Positions 38,665-47,550 of a stretch of 64,000 nt of DNA are shown piece by piece. The position numbers were made by a program, and so were the translations under genes. The stretch is from Grimontia hollisae CIP 101886 (lineage in GTDB: Bacteria > Pseudomonadota > Gammaproteobacteria > Enterobacterales > Vibrionaceae): contig NZ_ADAQ01000013.1 in assembly GCF_000176515.1 (NCBI RefSeq), forward strand, positions 645,361-709,360. The letters are read 5' to 3'. Within the stretch, counting starts at the first letter, position 1. Every line of letters begins with the position of its first letter. The notes beneath the pieces were generated by a model. That model worked only from the letters and a program-made list of their open reading frames with translations, made no database searches and was not told the origin of the DNA.

Positions 38665-39591
38665 ATGTTTTTTGAAGGTTCAGAAAAAAAAGTTGAAGTT
38701 ATCGTCAACGACAGTATTTCCTCATTACGTTCCTTAGGACGAGATTTCTGGGTTGAAATGGTAGAAAAAGCGAATGCAAAAATCATATCTGAAATTAGCA
38801 ATGATTTTTGTGATGCCTACTTGCTCAGTGAATCTAGCCTTTTTGTCTGGGACAATCGATTCTTAATGTTGACATGTGGCACAACGACTCTTATTGAATC
38901 TATTATATATTTTATTGAGTCTCAAAATGAACGTGTTATCGACTTCTTCAGTTACCAGCGTAAGAATGAATATAAGTCTAATTTACAGGTAACCAGTGTT
39001 GAGCAAGACCTAGAAAGGTTACGAGAATTTTTGCCGATTAAAGCATATCGACTAGGCTACTTAGATAGTCACCACCATTATCTGATGCATTATGACAAGG
39101 CCTACAAACCGTTAGAGGCTGATCATACGTCTGAACTTTTGATGTATCATATTCGTGGAGAGGTTGCACAATACTTGCGGAGTGAGAATCAAACCGTAGA
39201 AGAAATCCGCAAGCATTTATGTTTAGATACGCTATTTTCTGGTTTTGAATTAGATGATTTTACGTTTTCACCTTATGGCTATTCAGTCAACGCCATCAAA
39301 GGAGATAAGTATGCAACTATTCATATTACTCCTGAAGAAAATAGTTCTTACGTAAGCTTAGAAACAAACTTAAATATTAATGAAGAATACAAGTTCATAT
39401 GCGAAAAAATCGTCTCTATTCTCATGCCAACATCATGGGATATAGTACATTTTGATGCTAAAAAAACTGCGATAAAAACCAATATACAATATGGCGCGCA
39501 TTGTCATCTCGACTTATCATGCGGTTACGAGGTTATTTTCAGCCATCACCAAGATAGCCAGCATAGCCAACTACCTATTGTTAACTTATAG
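38665..39591 (+). CDS. eukaryote-type (AMD1-like) S-adenosylmethionine decarboxylase proenzyme
   Basis: A 308-residue pyruvoyl-dependent SAM decarboxylase of the large eukaryotic class, not the small bacterial SpeD. FEGSEK gives Glu4 and Glu7 (human Glu8/Glu11). AYLLSESSLFV contains the self-cleavage bond Glu56-Ser57, Ser57 becoming pyruvoyl (human Ser68). TCGTTTL holds Cys71, exactly 14 residues on as in human Cys82. GYSVN and HITPE give Ser207 and His220 (human Ser229/His243). DHTSE and YVSLETN retain Asp153, Glu157 and Glu233, the putrescine-site acids (human Asp174/Glu178/Glu256). ATG at 38665 is preferred to GTG 38662 because AGGG is 8 bases upstream. It follows speE closely. AT-rich; likely acquired. 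Confidence 0.9.
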   Translation: MFFEGSEKKVEVIVNDSISSLRSLGRDFWVEMVEKANAKIISEISNDFCDAYLLSESSLFVWDNRFLMLTCGTTTLIESIIYFIESQNERVIDFFSYQRKNEYKSNLQVTSVEQDLERLREFLPIKAYRLGYLDSHHHYLMHYDKAYKPLEADHTSELLMYHIRGEVAQYLRSENQTVEEIRKHLCLDTLFSGFELDDFTFSPYGYSVNAIKGDKYATIHITPEENSSYVSLETNLNINEEYKFICEKIVSILMPTSWDIVHFDAKKTAIKTNIQYGAHCHLDLSCGYEVIFSHHQDSQHSQLPIVNL

Positions 39592-39607
39592 TCATTAAAT
39601 AATCACT

Positions 39608-39641
39608 GAGGGTGATTATCTGCTTCAAGCCAGTCACCCTC
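39608..39641 (+). terminator. possible terminator after the SAM decarboxylase gene
   Basis: GAGGGTGA (39608-39615) pairs with TCACCCTC (39634-39641) around an 18-base loop, 17 bases after the stop; the following sequence is only moderately T-rich. A second inverted repeat, TTATCCCC/GGGGATAA, follows at 39653-39687. Confidence 0.4.
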
Positions 39642-39793
39642 ATTCTCGCCTTTTATCCCCATGCCTCTTCAGATCGCTTGGGGATAAATATGTAGAAAAT
39701 TAACACCCGTCACTCAAATATTGTGCTTGCTTCAATCGACTGAACCGCTGGGGTCTAGATTCTGCATCTCTATAGCGTATTATTCCTGATACG

Positions 39794-39821
39794 AAAAAGC
39801 CCGCTGAGTTCAGCGGGCTTT
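39794..39821 (-). terminator. rho-independent terminator of tRNA-Ser
   Basis: AAAGCCCGCTG (39796-39806) pairs perfectly with CAGCGGGCTTT (39811-39821), 4-base loop; on the minus strand it runs into TTTTTCG, 7 bases after the tRNA 3' end. Confidence 0.88.
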
Positions 39822-39827
39822 CAAATG

Positions 39828-39918
39828 TGGCGGAGAGATAGGGATTTGAACCCTAGATACGCTATTAACGTATGCCGGTTTTCAAGACCGGTGCTTTCAA
39901 CCACTCAGCCATCTCTCC
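39828..39918 (-). tRNA. tRNA-Ser (anticodon TGA)
   Basis: A 91-base class II tRNA including an encoded CCA. The acceptor stem GGAGAGA pairs with TCTCTCC, followed by discriminator G and CCA (39828-39830). The anticodon arm reads CCGGTCTTGAAAACCGG with TGA in the loop. A long variable arm with TACG/CGTA-type pairing follows, and the T arm has GGTTCAAATCC. Size and variable arm fit serine. A near-consensus promoter lies just upstream and a strong terminator just downstream. The AT-rich stretch 36357-39790 is on its 3' side. Confidence 0.96.
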
Positions 39919-39931
39919 GTAAGTGCGGCAA

Positions 39932-39960
39932 ATATTACAAAGCCCTCGCGAGCTTGTAAA
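39932..39960 (-). promoter_or_regulatory. sigma-70 promoter of tRNA-Ser
   Basis: On the minus strand: TTTACA (39960-39955), 17-base spacer, TAATAT (39937-39932), ending 13 bases before the tRNA 5' end. The spacer end is GC-rich. Strong match to consensus and correct position. Confidence 0.75.
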
Positions 39961-40056
39961 GCCTGAATTTACGGAAACATGTTTACTTGAGCAGGGTTTA
40001 AACACGTTGCGCACATCAGCGTCAAATACAGAGTAAACGAACAAGGAAAACCAAAG

Positions 40057-40075
40057 CCCTCTTTAAAAAAGTGGG
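40057..40075 (-). terminator. possible terminator of the pst operon
   Basis: CCC-T-CTTT (40057-40064) pairs with AAAG-T-GGG (40068-40075), one mismatch, 3-base loop; on the minus strand the tail is CTTTGGTTTTCC. It is 11 bases past the pstB stop. Confidence 0.5.
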
Positions 40076-40085
40076 ACATCACCGA

Positions 40086-40955
40086 TTAGCCAAATCGGCC
40101 GCCAATATAATCACGGGTCAGCTTGTGCTCCGGTTGCTCGAACACACGGGCGGTTTCGTTAACTTCCACCAGATCGCCGAGGTGAAAATACGCCGTGCGA
40201 TCAGAAACACGTTTCGCCTGAGACATTGAGTGCGTCACCATCACGATACTGAAGTTTTCTTTCAGTTCGTCAATCAGCGCTTCAATGATGCCGGTTGCGA
40301 TAGGGTCGAGCGCCGAACAAGGTTCATCCATCAGGATCACTTCCGGCGCAATCGCAATGGTACGGGCGATACATAAACGCTGCTGCTGACCGCCAGAAAG
40401 ACCCGTTGCGGGTTGATCGAGACGATCTGCCACTTCGTCCCACAAACCGGCACGACGCAGAGACTGTTCAGTCACGCCATCCAGATCATCTTTACTGTCT
40501 ACCAAGCCGTGAATACGGGGGCCGTAAGCGACGTTATCATAAATTGATTTCGGGAACGGGTTGGGACGTTGGAATACCATACCGACCTGGGAACGAAGCT
40601 CGACGATTTCTTGATTTTTGGCATAGATATTGTGACCGTCCAGCAGGATCTCACCGTTCACCTCACAGCCAGGCACGGTGTCATTCATCCGATTCAGGCT
40701 ACGCAGGAACGTGGATTTACCACAACCTGACGGGCCAATCATCGCTAAAACCTGTTTCTCTCCAATATCAAGATTGATGTTACGAATGGCTAATTTAGCA
40801 CCGCCTTCGTAGCTCACGCTGACATCACGCGCTGTCATTCGTGGGTCGTCAACAAATGGCAGACCACAGGTCTCTTTCGGTGCGGCTGTTTTTTCCGCAG
40901 CCACTTGGTGACGGATGGGGGTCATTTCACCTGTGTGGGGTGTTACGGTTGTCAT
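40086..40955 (-). CDS. pstB: phosphate ABC transporter ATP-binding protein PstB
   Basis: ATPase of the high-affinity phosphate importer, about 289 residues. Walker A is [19 protein letters not shown], the ABC signature is [14 protein letters not shown], Walker B is [13 protein letters not shown], and the H-loop is [14 protein letters not shown]; the [14 protein letters not shown] segment is typical of PstB. Longer frames start at 41012 and 40961. ATG at 40955 is chosen because TAGGAG, which contains the pstA stop codon, is 8 bases upstream, whereas the ATG at 40961 is too close. Last gene of pstSCAB; no phoU follows in the window. Confidence 0.95.
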   Translation of the reverse strand: MTTVTPHTGEMTPIRHQVAAEKTAAPKETCGLPFVDDPRMTARDVSVSYEGGAKLAIRNINLDIGEKQVLAMIGPSGCGKSTFLRSLNRMNDTVPGCEVNGEILLDGHNIYAKNQEIVELRSQVGMVFQRPNPFPKSIYDNVAYGPRIHGLVDSKDDLDGVTEQSLRRAGLWDEVADRLDQPATGLSGGQQQRLCIARTIAIAPEVILMDEPCSALDPIATGIIEALIDELKENFSIVMVTHSMSQAKRVSDRTAYFHLGDLVEVNETARVFEQPEHKLTRDYIGGRFG

Positions 40956-40965
40956 ATCCATACTC

Positions 40966-42267
40966 CTACCATCTGCGCTCAAGGCGCTTACGCATGATAA
41001 CGGCACATGCATTCATGAGTGCCAGGAACGCCAGCAATACCATGATTGCGCCCGAGGTATTCTCAGCAAAACCTTTTTCCGGGTTTTCCGCCCAGAGATA
41101 AATTTGCACTGGCAGTGCGGTCGCCGCATCCAGAGGCCCAGATGGCACATCGACAATGAATGCGACCATGCCAATCATCAGAAGCGGAGCAGTCTCACCC
41201 AGCGCCTGAGCCATACCAATAATGGTGCCGGTCAGCATGCCTGGCATCGCCAATGGCAATACATGGTGAAGCACCATCTGCATTTTTGATGCACCCACCC
41301 CCAAAGCAGCATCTCGCACTGAAGGTGGTACGGCTTTAATCGCAGCACGGCTAGAAATGATGATTGTTGGCAATGTCATCAAGGTCAGCACCAAACCGCC
41401 AACGAGAGGTGCTGATCGGGGCAAATCGGCCACATTCAGGAACACAGCAAGCCCCAGAAGGCCAAACACGATAGAAGGCACGGCAGCAAGATTGTTGATA
41501 TTGATTTCAATCAGTTCTGTTGCACGGTTACGCGGTGCAAACTCTTCCAGATAAATCGCAGCGGCAACCCCAATGGGGAAGCTGAGTACCAAGGTCACCA
41601 GCAAGGTGTAGAATGAGCCGACAGTTGCCCCCCAGATCCCGGCAAGTTCTGGATCCCGGCTGTCACCGTGGGTAAAAAACTTTGTGTTGAAGACAGTACG
41701 TACACGGCCCTCTTTTTTCAGTTCGCCATACCATTCAATCTGAAGGTTTTTGAACTGCCGGTCATCTTCCGGTGCGTCCGTCTTGATGTTGCCTTTGTTG
41801 TATTGGTTTAGGTTGTCACCGGCCTGCGCCCAATACGTGATAGTTTGACCGATTAAGGAGGGGTCACTCACGACCTTATTACGCAGCTCATATTCTGCAC
41901 CGTTCGAGATAAAGCGATAAAGCGCACGGCGCTGATTGCGTCCATCAACAGCAATTTCGTCACGCAGTGCCTGCCGAAGCACTTTGCGATAGCTTGCTCC
42001 CATCAGCACTTTCGGATCGGTTTCATCACCATCAATCCCGAGCATTTCTGGCGAAAGATCGACCTGAAGCTTAATTTCCGTGGTGAGAAACGCGGTATAA
42101 CCTTCAGAAAAAATGGTTGTCATCATCACTATCAGAAACGCGAATGCCATCGAAATTGACGCAATACCGTAGAAGCGAAAACGTGTTTCCCTGGCCCGCC
42201 GACGGGCGACACCCGCTTTGACCCGTTCGCGTTTTGTCTCTGCCAGTTTTAATAATTGATCAGTCAT
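40966..42267 (-). CDS. pstA: phosphate ABC transporter permease PstA
   Basis: Inner-membrane permease of the phosphate importer, 433 residues, much longer than the roughly 300 of E. coli PstA. After the first helix (about 33-55) there is an extracytoplasmic insertion of about 160 residues ([16 protein letters not shown] to [13 protein letters not shown]3333-like). The BPD-type permease domain follows, with the coupling motif [25 protein letters not shown] and [13 protein letters not shown]. Vibrionaceae-type Pst systems have such long forms. Start overlaps pstC by 8 bases. Partner of PstC. Confidence 0.94.
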   Translation of the reverse strand: MTDQLLKLAETKRERVKAGVARRRARETRFRFYGIASISMAFAFLIVMMTTIFSEGYTAFLTTEIKLQVDLSPEMLGIDGDETDPKVLMGASYRKVLRQALRDEIAVDGRNQRRALYRFISNGAEYELRNKVVSDPSLIGQTITYWAQAGDNLNQYNKGNIKTDAPEDDRQFKNLQIEWYGELKKEGRVRTVFNTKFFTHGDSRDPELAGIWGATVGSFYTLLVTLVLSFPIGVAAAIYLEEFAPRNRATELIEININNLAAVPSIVFGLLGLAVFLNVADLPRSAPLVGGLVLTLMTLPTIIISSRAAIKAVPPSVRDAALGVGASKMQMVLHHVLPLAMPGMLTGTIIGMAQALGETAPLLMIGMVAFIVDVPSGPLDAATALPVQIYLWAENPEKGFAENTSGAIMVLLAFLALMNACAVIMRKRLERRW

Positions 42268-43642
42268 ACTGCTCCCGATATTTCTTCACGATTCGAAGGG
42301 CGACAAAGTTAAGGGCTAATGTCACCACAAACAGGGTCAAGCCAAGGGCAAAAGCCGCGAGTGTTTTCGGGCTGTCAAATTCCTGATCGCCGACCAGCAA
42401 AGTGACGATTTGCACGGTGACTGTTGTGACTGAATCCAATGGATTGGCTGTCAGGTTTGCAGACAAACCCGCCGCCATCACCACGATCATGGTTTCACCA
42501 ATCGCGCGGGAAACGGCGAGCAGCAAGCCCCCCACAATACCGGGTAATGCAGCGGGCAATATGACCTTACGAATGGTTTCAGAATGTGTTGCCCCCAGCC
42601 CCAGAGAGCCATCTCGCAAGGATTGGGGCACAGCCGTGATCACGTCATCTGACAAGGAGGAAACAAAAGGGATGATCATCACGCCCATCACCGCCCCAGC
42701 CGCCAAGGCGCTTTCTGACGAGGTATGACTCAATCCAATCGCCTGAGCAAGATCGCGAATAAATGGCGCAGCGGTCAGGGCTGCAAAGAAGCCATAAACC
42801 ACAGTGGGAATACCGGCCAAGATCTCCAGCACCGGTTTCACTATATTGCGAACTCGGGGAGACGCATATTCCGCCAGATAGATCGCGCTCATCAAACCGA
42901 TGGGAGCAGCAATACACATGGCAATAAAGGAAATCATCAGTGTGCCGGTAAACAGGGGAATCGCGCCAAATGCACCACTCGCCCCCTGCTGATCTGCACG
43001 CAATGCAATCTGCGGCGACCATTCTGTACCAAACAGGAAGTCAGATATTGGAATGATCTGAAAGAAACGTACTGCTTCAAACAACACTGACAGGACGATA
43101 CCTGCCGTGGTCAGGATTGCCAACATTGAGCAAAACATCAGAAATATTTGCAGGCATTTTTCCACATAATGGCGCGCTTTCAGCGTTGGACACACCATTC
43201 GCCACCCTGTCGCTAACCCCACCAGTGACACGGTGAAAACCACCACCCATCTGAGTGTTAATCCGATATTTTGCAGGTGTTGGTAGTACTCGGACGCCGC
43301 CTGTAATACAGGATCTTCAGTTTTCAATACGCCATTAGCAATATGGACAATTTGGCTATACAGCAGTGTCGTATTCTCGTGCATCTGAAGCGTTGAAGAT
43401 GGGATCTGAGCCATCACCAGAGAATAAACCGTGCTAGGTTCAAAGGCTTGCCATAAGAGTAGAAGAATCACTGCTGGCACTGCCGCCAGGATCGCGGCAA
43501 AAGCACCGTAATAAGCGGGGCGGGAGTGAAGTTTATCCAACCCACCTTCAATGGCTGCCACTTCCCGGGAACGTTTTTTAGCGAGCACAAAAGCACTAAT
43601 CGCTAACAACGCAACAATTACCATCAATGTCGACGTCTGCAT
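42260..43642 (-). CDS. pstC: phosphate ABC transporter permease PstC
   Basis: Second permease subunit, 460 residues, also longer than E. coli PstC. A periplasmic segment between the first two helices (about 65-130) and a further helix precede the transport domain. That domain carries PLFTGTLMISFIAMCIAAPIG, AEYASPRVRNIVKPVLEILA and the coupling motif DGSLGLGATHSETIRKVILP, then SRAIGETMIVVMAAG. It starts 97 bases after pstS ends, with an 11-bp hairpin in the gap, and overlaps pstA by 8 bases. Confidence 0.94.
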   Translation of the reverse strand: MQTSTLMVIVALLAISAFVLAKKRSREVAAIEGGLDKLHSRPAYYGAFAAILAAVPAVILLLLWQAFEPSTVYSLVMAQIPSSTLQMHENTTLLYSQIVHIANGVLKTEDPVLQAASEYYQHLQNIGLTLRWVVVFTVSLVGLATGWRMVCPTLKARHYVEKCLQIFLMFCSMLAILTTAGIVLSVLFEAVRFFQIIPISDFLFGTEWSPQIALRADQQGASGAFGAIPLFTGTLMISFIAMCIAAPIGLMSAIYLAEYASPRVRNIVKPVLEILAGIPTVVYGFFAALTAAPFIRDLAQAIGLSHTSSESALAAGAVMGVMIIPFVSSLSDDVITAVPQSLRDGSLGLGATHSETIRKVILPAALPGIVGGLLLAVSRAIGETMIVVMAAGLSANLTANPLDSVTTVTVQIVTLLVGDQEFDSPKTLAAFALGLTLFVVTLALNFVALRIVKKYREQYD

Positions 43643-43695
43643 CCCTATTCCTTAATTCCTTTTTACTCAAACCGTGTTTCAATCCGATTTGGGCA

Positions 43696-43725
43696 AGGTG
43701 GTGTACCCTCGTCAGTACGCCACCT
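43696..43725 (-). other. pstS-pstC intergenic hairpin
   Basis: AGGTGGTGTAC (43696-43706) pairs with GTACGCCACCT (43715-43725), one G-U pair, 8-base loop, no T-tract. Position right after pstS suggests a 3'-end stabiliser that keeps more pstS than pstCAB mRNA, as known for binding-protein genes. Confidence 0.55.
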
Positions 43726-43739
43726 CAGAGTGCACGATT

Positions 43740-44780
43740 TTATAGATTCGGTTTCAGGTCAACTGCGTCATTGCGAACCAGTTTCCAATCGCGTGCAGAC
43801 AGCGGGATCAGGCCACGATCCGTCAAATAACCTTCTTCACCGATGGCATCTTCAGACGTGAAAGCGCTGACATATGCCTGAAGACCAGGGATCACGTTTG
43901 CATGTGCTTTCTTCACGTAGAAATACAGTGAGCGGGATATCGGATATGAACCATCACCGATGGCATCAAACGTGGGTACCACTCCGCCAATTTTCGCCCC
44001 CTGAACCTTGTCAGCATTTTGCTCAAGGAAGCTGTAACCGAAGATGCCAAATGCATTTGGGTTCGCATCCAGTTTCTGCACGATTAGATTGTCGTTCTCA
44101 CCAGCTTCAATGAATGCGCCATCTTCACGAATACCATGGCAAACCGCTTTGTACTTCTTCGAATCTTGCTTTTTCATGGCTTTTAGCTCGGGATATTGCT
44201 TACAGCCGCCTTCCATTGCCAGTTCAACAAATGCATCGCGGGTCCCGGACGTTGGAGGCGGGCCAAGCACTTCAATTTTGATTGCCGGAAGGGATGGATT
44301 AACGTCTTTCCAGGTGTTGTTCGGATTTTCTATGAGGTTACCGTTTGCGTCAGGAACGACTTTTGCCAATGCAGTAAAAAGGTCTTTCAGGGTAAGGTCT
44401 AACTGCTGGGATTTTTTGGAGTTTGCGAAAGCGATGCCATCGTAACCGATTTTAATTTCAGTGATGTCTTTCACACCATTTTTCGCACACAACGCCACTT
44501 CAGAGCTTTTGATTTTACGTGATGCGTTAGTAATGTCAGGTGTGTTCTCGCCAACGCCTGCACAGAAAAGTTTCAGACCGCCGCCCGAGCCGGTGGATTC
44601 GATTTTGGGTACTGAGAATTCTGACGTGCGACCGAAACGTTCCGCGACAACGGTAGCAAACGGATACACTGTTGAAGAACCCACAATGCTAATGTAATCA
44701 CGGTTAGCAGCTGCTGCGTGGTTAGCTGTAAATGCAGACAGACACACTGTCGATACCGCAATCAAGGCCTTAAGTTTCAC
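43740..44780 (-). CDS. pstS: periplasmic phosphate-binding protein PstS
   Basis: Solute-binding protein of the Pst system, about 346 residues. GTG at 44780 is the start: GGAGG lies 5 bases upstream, and the frame's TTG at 44792 is part of that ribosome site. The signal peptide KLKALIAVSTVCLSAFTANHAAA probably cleaves after AHAAA or one residue earlier. The mature protein begins with the phosphate-loop region SIVGSSTVYPFATVVAERFG, followed by ESTGSGGGLKLFCAG and GPPPTSGTRDAFVELAM, all phosphate-contacting segments of PstS. First gene of pstSCAB; a possible Pho box lies about 100 bases upstream. Confidence 0.95.
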   Translation of the reverse strand: MKLKALIAVSTVCLSAFTANHAAAANRDYISIVGSSTVYPFATVVAERFGRTSEFSVPKIESTGSGGGLKLFCAGVGENTPDITNASRKIKSSEVALCAKNGVKDITEIKIGYDGIAFANSKKSQQLDLTLKDLFTALAKVVPDANGNLIENPNNTWKDVNPSLPAIKIEVLGPPPTSGTRDAFVELAMEGGCKQYPELKAMKKQDSKKYKAVCHGIREDGAFIEAGENDNLIVQKLDANPNAFGIFGYSFLEQNADKVQGAKIGGVVPTFDAIGDGSYPISRSLYFYVKKAHANVIPGLQAYVSAFTSEDAIGEEGYLTDRGLIPLSARDWKLVRNDAVDLKPNL

Positions 44781-44879
44781 ATCAACCTCCAAGTCGATAG
44801 TTTTTTGAGTTGGTCAGTATTTCCACTGACTGTTTTTCGATGTTGATTCAAAAACTGAGGACAAAGCTAGGGGTTGGGT

Positions 44880-44908
44880 GTGACACTAAGTTTAATGAAA
44901 TGTGAACT
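44880..44908 (-). promoter_or_regulatory. possible Pho box upstream of pstS
   Basis: On the minus strand, AGTTCAC (44908-44902) and GTGTCAC (44886-44880) resemble the CTGTCAT unit and are 22 bases apart, two 11-base turns. The middle unit (CATTAAA) is weak. Location about 100 bases before the start fits PhoB control. Confidence 0.4.
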
Positions 44909-45045
44909 TTTAATTACGTTCCATCATGTCTTTTAAATAAAACATTCGCATCCCCTATTCTCTTTGTCAGAAAATTCGAATTATCCGGCTGTTGAATCTA
45001 CGCTTTTATTTAAAAACAAAAATATGGCCTTCAGGGAGATATCAC

Positions 45046-45330
45046 ATGCCTACTGTCACATTCAGTCAATCTGGGAACAGCGTAACGCTTCCCAGCGGAA
45101 GTTCATTGGTTGATCTGGAAGACTCCGGAAGAAGCGAAGTGCCTTTTGGCTGTCGTTCTGCAGCCTGTGGTACCTGTGCCATCGACGTTGAGGTGGGGAT
45201 GAGTAACCTTAGTCCCAGAACAGAAGAAGAACAGGACCTCCTGGATGATCTTAATATGGATGGTGACAAACGCCGACTTGCATGCCAATGCAAGCTTCAC
45301 GGTGACGTAACAATTACCCCGTTGAATTAA
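45046..45330 (+). CDS. 2Fe-2S ferredoxin
   Basis: A plant-type [2Fe-2S] ferredoxin of 94 residues, an electron carrier whose partner is not evident nearby. The cluster loop PFGCRSAACGTCAIDV gives Cys36, Cys41 and Cys44, and LACQCK gives the fourth ligand Cys80, with an extra Cys82. The frame extends to 44992 but ATG at 45046 has GGGAG 8 bases upstream and fits the family start (PTVTFSQSGNSV). Single gene, divergent from pstS. No terminator noticed after it. Confidence 0.88.
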   Translation: MPTVTFSQSGNSVTLPSGSSLVDLEDSGRSEVPFGCRSAACGTCAIDVEVGMSNLSPRTEEEQDLLDDLNMDGDKRRLACQCKLHGDVTITPLN

Positions 45331-45500
45331 AACCTTATGCCCAAGCGACCTGAAGATGCAGGTTACAGGGAAAACTCTCTTAAAAATATACGTGAGTGTT
45401 TGATCTATACCGTATGTACTGACCCGGAATGCGGTAAAATCATGCTTTTCTCCGGGCACGCTGCCCCAAACAGTACATTCACTTCAATAAAGGTTTCATC

Positions 45501-46178
45501 GTGATATCCAAACTACCCAAATGGGTTGAGTATGGGGCATTTATCCTGGCCCTTAACGCAGGTTTTGTTAACGGCATCGGGTTGCTCGGATTTGAGCAAC
45601 AGGCGATTTCGCACCTTTCAGGAACAGTGACTCTCATTGGCACCGACATCATTAATAACCACCCCGTTAAGCTCATTCATCTGCTGGGTATCTTGGCGAG
45701 TTTTTTTGGTGGCGCTTTGCTTTCCGGTTTTATACTGAAAGACGGTACCTTATCGCTGGGGCGCAGGTATGATTTTCTGTTATTGGTTGAAGCCACCCTG
45801 CTATTCGGGGCTATTTATCCGATGAGCCAAACGTCATTCTATGGCCTCTATTTCGCCGCTGCAGCCTGTGGTATCCAAAATGGGCTGGTGACCAGTTACA
45901 GTGGCGCGATTGTACGAACCACCCATATCACTGGGATCATTACCGATCTTGGATTGATGTTCGGCGCACGGTTGCGCGGTCACCCCCTCAACCAGCGTAA
46001 GCTGGTACTGTTTTGGATCATCGCTATCGGCTTTGTACTTGGCGGTGTAGTCAGTGCTGTCGTGTTTCCTGTTTTGGGTGCCTATGCCTTTGCAGGCCCA
46101 GCCACTCTCTGTGCTTTTCTGGCCATCATTTACCGCACACATATGCAGCAAGCCCATATACGGTTACGCGATATTTAA
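45501..46178 (+). CDS. YoaK/DUF1275 family membrane protein
   Basis: A polytopic membrane protein of 225 residues with about six hydrophobic helices. It has the DUF1275 pattern: ALNAGFVNGIGLLGF near the start, HLSGTVTLIG, and GIQNGLVTSYSGAIVRTTHITGIITDLGLMFG (about 133-164). The family has no settled function. GTG start at 45501 with AAAGG 7 bases upstream. It stands alone between the ferredoxin and metY-type genes, 83 bases from the latter. Confidence 0.85.
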   Translation: MISKLPKWVEYGAFILALNAGFVNGIGLLGFEQQAISHLSGTVTLIGTDIINNHPVKLIHLLGILASFFGGALLSGFILKDGTLSLGRRYDFLLLVEATLLFGAIYPMSQTSFYGLYFAAAACGIQNGLVTSYSGAIVRTTHITGIITDLGLMFGARLRGHPLNQRKLVLFWIIAIGFVLGGVVSAVVFPVLGAYAFAGPATLCAFLAIIYRTHMQQAHIRLRDI

Positions 46179-46261
46179 AAATCTTGAAGGGAGACAACCC
46201 CCTGATCTTAGGTTTATGCCATAGTGAGTGCTTTTGACCCAATCATTTACAAGGACGCAGT

Positions 46262-47530
46262 ATGAAAGACGAAACGCTCTCTATCCACGCTGGCTATGAA
46301 ACCGATCCTACAACTAAATCGGTCGCCACCCCTATTTACCAAACGGTGGCTTATGAATTTGACAGTGCCCAGCATGGTGCTGATCTGTTTAACTTGGAAG
46401 TCCCGGGCAATATTTACACCCGCATCATGAACCCAACCAATGATGTCCTGGAACAACGCATGGCAGCCCTTGAAGGCGGCCTCGCTGCATTGGTGGTGAG
46501 CGCAGGTAGCGCTGCCATCAACTACGCGATCCTGACACTGGCTGAAGCGGGTGACAACATCGTTTCCACGCCACAGCTCTATGGTGGCACTTACACCCTG
46601 TTCGCCCATATGCTGCCAAAGCAAGGCATCAACGTGAAATTCGCAAAAGATGACAATCCTGAATCCTTGGCTGAGCTCATTGATGACAACACCAAAGCGG
46701 TCTACTGCGAAAGTATCGGCAACCCCGCAGGGAACATTGTCGACCTTGGACATGTCGCAGAGCTGGCCCACGCCAAAGGCGTGCCGGTTATCGTTGATAA
46801 CACTGTGGCAACGCCAGTGCTTTGCAAACCCATTGAACACGGTGCAGATATTGTGGTTCACTCACTGACAAAATACATCGGTGGTCATGGCACCACGCTC
46901 GGAGGTGTCATTGTCGATTCCGGCAAATTCCCTTGGGCACAGCACAAAGCACGCTTCCCCGTCTTCAACAAGCCAGAGCCTTCTTACCATGGTGTGGTAT
47001 ACACAGAAGCATTCGGGGAAGCCGCTTTTATCGGACGTGCACGCACGGTGCCACTACGCAATACTGGCGCAGCCCTCTCACCAATGAACGCATTCCTTTT
47101 GATGCAAGGTCTGGAAACCCTTCCACTCCGCATGGAGCGTCACGTCGAAAACGCGATGAAGGTAGCGGCATACCTGAAAAGGCATGAAAAAGTAAGCTGG
47201 GTGAGCTATGCCGGTCTACCTGAATCTGAGCACTATGAACTGGCGCAAAAATACATGGGCGGCAAGCCTTCTGCTATCCTCTCGTTTGGGCTGAAAGAGG
47301 GCTATAACGCAGGCGTACGTTTCTATGATGCGCTAACTCTGTTCAAACGTTTGGTCAACATTGGTGATGCGAAGTCACTAGCCTGTCACCCAGCATCAAC
47401 CACACACCGCCAATTGAGTGTGGAAGAGCAAGCGCAAGCAGGCGTGTCTCCGGAAATGATCCGTCTTTCTGTGGGCATTGAACATATAGACGACATCATT
47501 GCCGACCTAGAGCAGGCATTGAACGCCTGA
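46262..47530 (+). CDS. O-acetylhomoserine sulfhydrylase (MetY-type, PLP-dependent)
   Basis: A Cys/Met-metabolism PLP enzyme of 422 residues. Start motif TLSIHAGYETDPTTKSVATPIYQTVAYEF, then YTRIMNPTNDVLEQRMAALEGG. VSAGSAAINYAI and the Schiff-base lysine in HSLTKYIGGHGTTLGG (Lys204) follow, with the long insertion FPVFNKPEPSYHGVVYTEAFG that typifies O-acetylhomoserine (thiol)-lyases over cystathionine enzymes. It makes homocysteine from O-acetylhomoserine and sulfide or methanethiol. A methionine gamma-lyase role is less likely because of that insertion. ATG with AAGGA upstream; single gene with its own terminator. Confidence 0.88.
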   Translation: MKDETLSIHAGYETDPTTKSVATPIYQTVAYEFDSAQHGADLFNLEVPGNIYTRIMNPTNDVLEQRMAALEGGLAALVVSAGSAAINYAILTLAEAGDNIVSTPQLYGGTYTLFAHMLPKQGINVKFAKDDNPESLAELIDDNTKAVYCESIGNPAGNIVDLGHVAELAHAKGVPVIVDNTVATPVLCKPIEHGADIVVHSLTKYIGGHGTTLGGVIVDSGKFPWAQHKARFPVFNKPEPSYHGVVYTEAFGEAAFIGRARTVPLRNTGAALSPMNAFLLMQGLETLPLRMERHVENAMKVAAYLKRHEKVSWVSYAGLPESEHYELAQKYMGGKPSAILSFGLKEGYNAGVRFYDALTLFKRLVNIGDAKSLACHPASTTHRQLSVEEQAQAGVSPEMIRLSVGIEHIDDIIADLEQALNA

Positions 47531-47550
47531 ATGTAAAACAGATCAATCGC

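Noticed and set aside
39828-39918. Attachment-site duplication of the tRNA-Ser 3' end in 36300-39800
   Set aside because: No second copy of the tRNA 3' segment and no integrase gene could be found by eye.
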